Positions 6,767 through 10,284 of a stretch of 10,284 nucleotides of DNA are shown here, one piece after another. How positions within the stretch are numbered: the first letter of the stretch is position 1; each line of letters starts with the position of its first letter. The notes under the pieces are model-generated. The model was not told the DNA's origin. It saw only the letters and a program-made list of their open reading frames with translations, and did no database searches. Position numbers and translations under genes: made by a program. This DNA is from Candidatus Zixiibacteriota bacterium (GTDB taxonomy: Bacteria > Zixibacteria > MSB-5A5 > WJJR01): assembly GCA_014729565.1 (NCBI GenBank), contig WJJR01000178.1, forward strand, positions 1 to 10,284. Reading direction: 5' to 3'.

Positions 6767-8209
6767 ATGATTCTCAAACTCAGTGTGATCATTGCCTTTG
6801 CGCTCCTCATTGTGATCGTGGGCATCATGGGACTGCGCAAGACACGCTCGTTTACCGATTTTCTGCTCGGTGGACGGCAAGTGGGTCCGTGGCTGACAGC
6901 CTTCACGTATGGCACGGCCTATTTCTCCGCAGTGCTGTTCATCGGATTTGCCGGTAAGATCGGCTGGCAGTTCGGGCTGTCAGGTTTATGGGTGGCGGCG
7001 GGCAATGCTGTCCTCGGTGTGCTCGGCGTGTGGTGGATCATGGGGAAGCGCATTCGCAGCATGTCGCACGAGTTGCAGGTCCACACCATGCCCGAGTACT
7101 TTGAACGTCGCTACAACAGCCGCGGCCTGCGGCTGTACGCCTCGATCTGCATCTTTGTGTTCTTCATACCGTATTCGGCCGCTGTCTTCATTGGTTTGTC
7201 GTATCTGTTTCAAACGACATTCGGCATCGGCTACACCGCAGCACTGCTGTACATGGGTGGTTTGACCACGTTGTATCTGGCGCTGGGAGGATACAAATCG
7301 ATGACCATGATCGATGCCGTCTTCGGCATGATCATGATCGTGGGTGTGGCGGTCCTCCTCGGCAGTACACTGGGCAGAGCGGGGGGACTGGATACACTCA
7401 TCGACCGGCTGACGGCGTTTCATCCGCAATTGGCCGAGGTGATTGGCCCGCCCGGGTGGTGGCCGCTGTTTTCACTTGTGTTTCTGACCAGCGTCGCTCC
7501 GTTCGCGATGCCGCAATTGGTGCAGAAGTTCTACGCGATTCGTGACAACCGCTCGATTCGGATCGGTATGACGGCGTCGACGTTGTTTTGCGTTCTGATT
7601 GCCGGGACCGCGTATTTTGTCGGCGCCAGCGCGCGTGTGTTTCTGAATCCGGAGATGAATCCGGCGGCGTTTCTCAATGGACAACCGGTCTTCGATGCGT
7701 TGATGCCGGAGATGCTGGCCAACGTGGTGACACCATCGCTGTCGGTGTTGATGCTGCTGTTGATATTGTCGGCATCGATGTCGACGTTAGCGGCGTTGGT
7801 GTTGATCTCCAGTTCATCAGTAGTCAAAGATCTCTATGCAGGGTTTGTTAACCAACACGCGACTGATACTCAACTCACGCGGCTCATGCGGCTTTTCAGC
7901 GCCGTGTTTGTTGCACTCTCCGTCATACTCGCTTACGTCAAGCCGGCCACCATTGTCTCGATTTTGGGAATCTCCTGGGGCGCCATCGGTGCGGCATTTT
8001 TGGGGCCGTTTGTGTGGGGATTGTTCTGGCGGCGTTGCTCCAAGGCAGCGGCCGTCATCTCATCGGTCGTGGGGTTGGGCGTGTGCATCTGGCTCTATGC
8101 GACCGGCATGCCGTCGCCACAAGCCGGCACGATCGGGATGATTCTATCACTGGTCCTTCCCCCGCTGATCGCAGCAGTTACGAGTCCATCGTCAGTACTC
8201 ACCGACTGA
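6767..8209 (+). CDS. Sodium:solute symporter (SSS/SSF family)
   Basis: The ATG at 6767 follows GAGG (6756-6759) by 7 nt and opens directly with a transmembrane helix. A TTG 39 bp upstream would add an unlikely polar tail. The product is 480 residues and hydrophobic throughout, consistent with about 13 helices. Family marks are 'FTDFLLGGRQVGPWLTAFTYG' early on, 'PEYFERRYNSRGLRLYAS', 'LALGGYKSMTMIDAVFGMIMI' and 'SASMSTLAALVLISSSSVVKDLY'. S339 and T340 in the last motif correspond to the sodium-ligand Ser-Thr pair of PutP and vSGLT. The position equivalent to PutP Asp55 appears to be Tyr, a change also seen in other subfamilies. It couples Na+ entry to uptake of an organic solute across the inner membrane. 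The substrate cannot be told from the sequence, but the co-transcribed porin suggests a dedicated uptake route. Confidence 0.9.
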   Translation: MILKLSVIIAFALLIVIVGIMGLRKTRSFTDFLLGGRQVGPWLTAFTYGTAYFSAVLFIGFAGKIGWQFGLSGLWVAAGNAVLGVLGVWWIMGKRIRSMSHELQVHTMPEYFERRYNSRGLRLYASICIFVFFIPYSAAVFIGLSYLFQTTFGIGYTAALLYMGGLTTLYLALGGYKSMTMIDAVFGMIMIVGVAVLLGSTLGRAGGLDTLIDRLTAFHPQLAEVIGPPGWWPLFSLVFLTSVAPFAMPQLVQKFYAIRDNRSIRIGMTASTLFCVLIAGTAYFVGASARVFLNPEMNPAAFLNGQPVFDALMPEMLANVVTPSLSVLMLLLILSASMSTLAALVLISSSSVVKDLYAGFVNQHATDTQLTRLMRLFSAVFVALSVILAYVKPATIVSILGISWGAIGAAFLGPFVWGLFWRRCSKAAAVISSVVGLGVCIWLYATGMPSPQAGTIGMILSLVLPPLIAAVTSPSSVLTD

Positions 8210-8289
8210 TTCTTTGTTCCATGTGCCTTTGATTTCTCTGTCTCTCAGGAAACACTGGTACAGTCCCGGCTGAGTTTGTTTACTGTGGT

Positions 8290-9669
8290 ATGACTGAATT
8301 TCCAATACAACAGACTGAAGACATCCCCATCTGGGAAACGCTCGAAGAGCATTTGCAGAACGGCGATGTTGATGCCGTGCGGCATGTGGTCGCCACGCTT
8401 GATCCCGGTGAGATTCCGCGCGTTCTGTCGCATATCGAACTTGAGGAACGCAATCAGCTTCTCAATCTGCTTGATGCGGAAACGTCGGCGGCGTGGCTGG
8501 AGCAACTCCCCGACAGCCAGATTGCGGAGATCTTAGACGATCTCGAGCCCGCGGTCGCCGCGCCGATTGTCGATACGCTTCCCAGCAATGCGCAGGCCGA
8601 CGTGCTCGGTGAACTCGAACCGGAGTCGGCGAACGCGATTCTGGAGTTGATGCAGCCGGAAGAAGCCGAAGACGCGCAGCGGCTGGTGCAATACCCCGAG
8701 GATACGGCCGGCGGTATCATGATCACCGAGTATCTGTCGTATCCGGAGAACGTGACGGTCGGGGGCGTGCTCGATGATCTTCGCGCGCACACAGAAGAGT
8801 ACCAGCGTCACGATGTCCAGTATATCTATATCACCGACGTGCTGGGGGCGCTGAAGGGCGTGTTGCGTTTGCGCGATCTCGTGTTGACGCCATCGCATAT
8901 TTCGGTGCGTCAGATCATGTTGACCGATCTGGAGTGGATGCCGGTCGATGCCCGGGTTGAGGAATTACAGGACTTCTTCGCCAACCGTCCATACCTGGGT
9001 GTACCGATTGTCGACGCCGATCGGAAGCTGTTGGGTGTTGTCCGGCACGCCGATGTCGCCGAGGCGATCAGTGAACAAGCCGCCAGCGACCACCTGAAGG
9101 CACAGGGTATTGTCGGTGGTGAGGAATTGCGAACGATGCCGGTCGTGACACGTGCCTGGCACCGCCTCTCGTGGTTGAGCATCAATATCGTGTTGAACAT
9201 CATCGCCGCCAGTGTGATTGCGATGTATCAGGACACGTTGTCGGCAGTGATTGTCCTCGCGGTCTTTCTGCCAATCATTTCCGACATGAGCGGTTGTTCG
9301 GGAAACCAGGCCGTGGCGGTCAGTATGCGCGAGCTAACGCTCGGCATTATTCGTCCATCAGATGTCTGGCGCACGTGGGGCAAAGAGCTGTCGGTGGGGT
9401 TGATCAATGCGACGGCGCTTGGCGCATTGCTTGGGCTGGCCGCTTACATCTGGAAAGGGAATCTGGTGTTGAGCCTGGTAGTGGCCGGCGCCTTGGGGTT
9501 GAATACACTGGTGGCCGTATCACTCGGCGGCTTGGTCCCGTTGTTTCTGCGACACATGAAGATGGATCCAGCCCTGGCATCGGGACCGATTCTCACCACG
9601 GTGACCGATATGTGTGGATTCTTTCTGGTGTTGAGCTTTGCGAGCGCAACGTTGTCGATGATTACTTAG
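8290..9669 (+). CDS. mgtE: MgtE-type magnesium transporter
   Basis: The 459-residue protein has the full MgtE layout. A helical N domain (about 1-135, with repeated 'DDLEP' and 'GELEPE' turns) leads into 'DTAGGIM' (138-144), followed by two CBS domains (about 138-205 and 205-265), a connecting plug helix ending near R288, and five membrane helices from about 292 to the end. The pore region carries 'DMSGCSGNQA' (332-341) and 'TTVTD' with D440, equivalent to the conserved pore aspartate that binds Mg2+ in Thermus MgtE. The family imports Mg2+ down its gradient and is gated by Mg2+ binding to the cytosolic domains. Length is normal. There is no clear Shine-Dalgarno site before the ATG at 8290, and no room in the 80-bp gap for a Mg2+ riboswitch. 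The stop overlaps that of the convergent otsB gene. Confidence 0.95.
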   Translation: MTEFPIQQTEDIPIWETLEEHLQNGDVDAVRHVVATLDPGEIPRVLSHIELEERNQLLNLLDAETSAAWLEQLPDSQIAEILDDLEPAVAAPIVDTLPSNAQADVLGELEPESANAILELMQPEEAEDAQRLVQYPEDTAGGIMITEYLSYPENVTVGGVLDDLRAHTEEYQRHDVQYIYITDVLGALKGVLRLRDLVLTPSHISVRQIMLTDLEWMPVDARVEELQDFFANRPYLGVPIVDADRKLLGVVRHADVAEAISEQAASDHLKAQGIVGGEELRTMPVVTRAWHRLSWLSINIVLNIIAASVIAMYQDTLSAVIVLAVFLPIISDMSGCSGNQAVAVSMRELTLGIIRPSDVWRTWGKELSVGLINATALGALLGLAAYIWKGNLVLSLVVAGALGLNTLVAVSLGGLVPLFLRHMKMDPALASGPILTTVTDMCGFFLVLSFASATLSMIT

Positions 9670-10284
9670 CTGCGCTCCAGCAACTGACGCAGAAACGATT
9701 TCACCTCGTCCGGATCATGCAGGACATAATCGGCGAGTGACGTGATCTCGCGGTCGCCAACCCGAATGCCTAAGCCTCGACCGTGAATTGCCCGAAAGGC
9801 GTCTTCATCGGTTTCATCGTCGCCGATGTACATGACCAGGGATTGCTCCGGATCGATGTTAAGAGCATCGATGATCCAATTGACCGCATGGCCTTTGTCC
9901 CACTCAACATCGGGCAGTAATTCAATTACCATTTTGCCGTCGTGGCGTTTCAAGTGAGAGGCGTCACGGGCGATGGATGCGACGATATCACTGACTGTGG
10001 CGTGGTGCGCTGTGGCGACGTTGCGGTAATGAATCGCGACGGAAAATGGTTTGCGCTCGATGAACGTTCCGTCGATCGCATCGAGTTGTTCATGCAGTTG
10101 GCGTTCAACGTTGTCGAGTTCCGGGCGTGCTTCGGCGGCTTCTTTGTGTGTCATCGACCGGTCGGGGCCTTTGATATCGAAGCCGTGGTTACCGGCATAA
10201 TACAAGTCGTCCAAAGCAACGCGCGGCTCCACGTCGTTGCGGGCACGTCCACTGACAATGGCCACGGGATACGTTGCGGCCAAC
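9666..10284 (-). CDS. otsB: Trehalose-6-phosphate phosphatase, C-terminal part (5' end outside window)
   Basis: The minus-strand frame is open from the right edge to a TAA at 9668-9666, giving about 206 codons. The first visible codon, TTG, is an internal leucine, not a start. Visible HAD-phosphatase marks are 'VSGR' (motif II, about residues 10-13 of the fragment), 'YYAGNHGFDIKG', the lysine in 'EWDKGHAVNW' (motif III) and 'GDDETDEDAF' (motif IV, about 154-163), whose acidic residues bind Mg2+. The catalytic DxDGT motif I should lie just outside the window. The enzyme removes phosphate from trehalose-6-phosphate in the OtsA-OtsB pathway of trehalose synthesis, in the cytoplasm, usually linked to osmotic or desiccation stress. 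A trehalose-6-phosphate synthase (otsA) would be expected nearby beyond the right edge, or fused. Transcription converges on mgtE. Confidence 0.92.
   Translation of the reverse strand, partial: LAATYPVAIVSGRARNDVEPRVALDDLYYAGNHGFDIKGPDRSMTHKEAAEARPELDNVERQLHEQLDAIDGTFIERKPFSVAIHYRNVATAHHATVSDIVASIARDASHLKRHDGKMVIELLPDVEWDKGHAVNWIIDALNIDPEQSLVMYIGDDETDEDAFRAIHGRGLGIRVGDREITSLADYVLHDPDEVKSFLRQLLERS

Noticed and set aside
6254..6880. 208-codon minus-strand frame opposite the porin end
   Set aside because: It is antisense to two well-supported genes, with no recognisable domain or start signal.
8210..8289. Magnesium riboswitch (M-box type) before mgtE
   Set aside because: The gap is only 80 bp, too short for an M-box, and no multi-stem structure is visible.

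Overview
The window has moderately high GC and looks like a chromosomal piece of an uncultured Gram-negative bacterium, probably from the FCB side of the tree; Zixibacteria-like lineages are my best guess. Three things point there: a very long secreted protein ending in paired dockerin-like calcium loops with 'LFFNG' motifs, an outer-membrane beta-barrel gene, and two promoters that resemble the Bacteroidota-type TTG / TAnnTTTg pattern. The assignment is inference from gene style; no rRNA or other marker gene is present.

Layout. 1-399 is the 3' end of a DNA polymerase X (PolX) gene, namely part of its PHP domain. 400-516 holds a promoter, a leader hairpin and a Shine-Dalgarno site for a 98-codon exported small protein (517-813) that may be a truncated member of a longer family. 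814-1311 has no convincing gene but carries two stem-loops, then a second copy of the same promoter-plus-hairpin arrangement. That copy precedes a 1207-residue secreted multidomain protein (1312-4935) with Asp-box (sialidase-type) repeats, a BACON/Ig-like module, a large uncharacterised beta-rich region and a C-terminal dockerin-like pair. The 487 bp after it contain a MITE-like palindromic element of about 206 bp (4989-5194) with a REP-like palindrome nested inside. 5423-8209 is a two-gene operon: an outer-membrane porin resembling the alginate-export family, then a sodium:solute symporter. 8290-9669 encodes an MgtE magnesium channel/transporter. It ends tail-to-tail, overlapping by 4 bp, with trehalose-6-phosphate phosphatase (otsB), which runs leftward on the minus strand and is cut by the window's right edge.

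How the genes may work together. The porin and symporter would form an uptake route across both membranes for one small organic solute of unknown identity. MgtE (Mg2+ homeostasis) and OtsB (trehalose synthesis) are housekeeping or stress functions and need not be linked to it. The two secreted-protein genes share an apparently common promoter and leader architecture: TTGACAA-N15-TAGGTT-N13, then a hairpin with CTCT-N8-AGAG core. The spacing is identical and the closing base pairs have changed in a compensatory way. This is the most unusual signal I found and suggests co-regulation.
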